Positions 63,739 to 64,000 of a stretch of 64,000 nt of DNA are shown piece after piece. Origin of the DNA: Oncomelania hupensis. Lineage: Eukaryota; Mollusca; Gastropoda; Littorinimorpha; Pomatiopsidae. Each line of letters opens with the position of its first letter. Positions within the stretch are counted from its first letter, which is position 1. Under the pieces are notes generated by a model. It searched no databases. It was not told the origin of the DNA and saw nothing but the letters and a program-made list of their open reading frames with translations. The DNA lies in contig CM072511.1 in NCBI GenBank assembly GCA_036898135.1, forward strand, positions 32,137,686 to 32,201,685, written 5' to 3'. A program made the translations under genes and the position numbers.

Positions 63739-64000
63739 CCCTTTAACACGCGGAGCGACCTAGAGCGACCGATATTTTTGCTATGTGCATGCTCGCGGAG
63801 CGACCGGCAGCGGCCGGTAATGACGTGGTCTGATCATATTCTCACACACGTGATCGTGATTTCCTGCTGTTTCCGGCGGTGTTTTCACGGCATTTTTAGA
63901 GTGTGTAGAACGCACACAGTGAATTTTCAAAGTTTGATTAAAGTTTGAAGTTTGAGAGGCGGAGAATTATGGCGTCAGATTTCTTGCAGAATCTGATGAA
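63739..64000 (+). mobile_element. piggyBac-like element, left end, cut by window edge
   Basis: TTAA at 63735-63738, then CCCTTTAACACGCGGAGCG. The ATG at 63969, exactly 230 bp inside, begins MASDFLQNLM and is open to the window end. GCGGAGCGACC recurs subterminally. Whether the rest is intact cannot be seen. Confidence 0.8.

Overview
The window looks like animal nuclear DNA: genes split into many short exons, AT-rich introns, long dinucleotide arrays, and dense decayed transposons. The gene content (a motile-cilium protein, an SLC26 anion transporter, exportin-7) and the repeat types (RTE- and CR1-like LINEs, tRNA-derived SINEs, piggyBac-like elements, AAGGTCA-rich repeats) fit a lophotrochozoan, most likely a gastropod mollusc. 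The taxon is inferred, not proven.

Layout. (1) 1-31.2 kb: the 3' half of a + strand gene that I identify as CFAP46 (TTC40), a component of the C1d projection of the ciliary central apparatus. I can place 32 exons whose phases all agree; they give 1,257 codons and a stop at 30614. The 5' half lies off the left edge. Its introns hold piggyBac-like elements, a hAT-like element, a Harbinger-like MITE, SINEs, LINE fragments and AAGGTCA-rich repeats. (2) 31.2-35.5 kb: an intergenic repeat cluster with nested solo LTRs, between convergent genes. (3) 35.6-42.7 kb: a - strand SLC26-type anion transporter in only three recognised coding exons (about 777 aa), with a dead RTE-like LINE in its first intron. 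(4) 42.7-49.0 kb: intergenic DNA, probably including the SLC26 promoter and the exportin-7 3' UTR. (5) 49.0-62.1 kb: the 3' part of a - strand exportin-7 gene (XPO7), 17 exons and 727 aa to the stop. Its 5' exons lie off the right edge. (6) 62.1-64 kb: an intron with SINE debris and two piggyBac-like elements, the second cut by the window end.

The three genes share no obvious pathway. The strongest non-genic signals are: three introns with near-perfect U12 (minor spliceosome) signals; a cluster of 12, 15 and 27 nt frame-neutral microexons in CFAP46; an unclassified retroposon of about 586 bp with a pentanucleotide tail and long target-site duplications; a GATA/GACA array enclosed by the 18-bp target duplication of an ultra-short copy of that retroposon; four solo LTRs of one family, each with a perfect 5-bp target duplication; and several piggyBac-like elements sharing a leader of about 230 bp before the transposase start codon.
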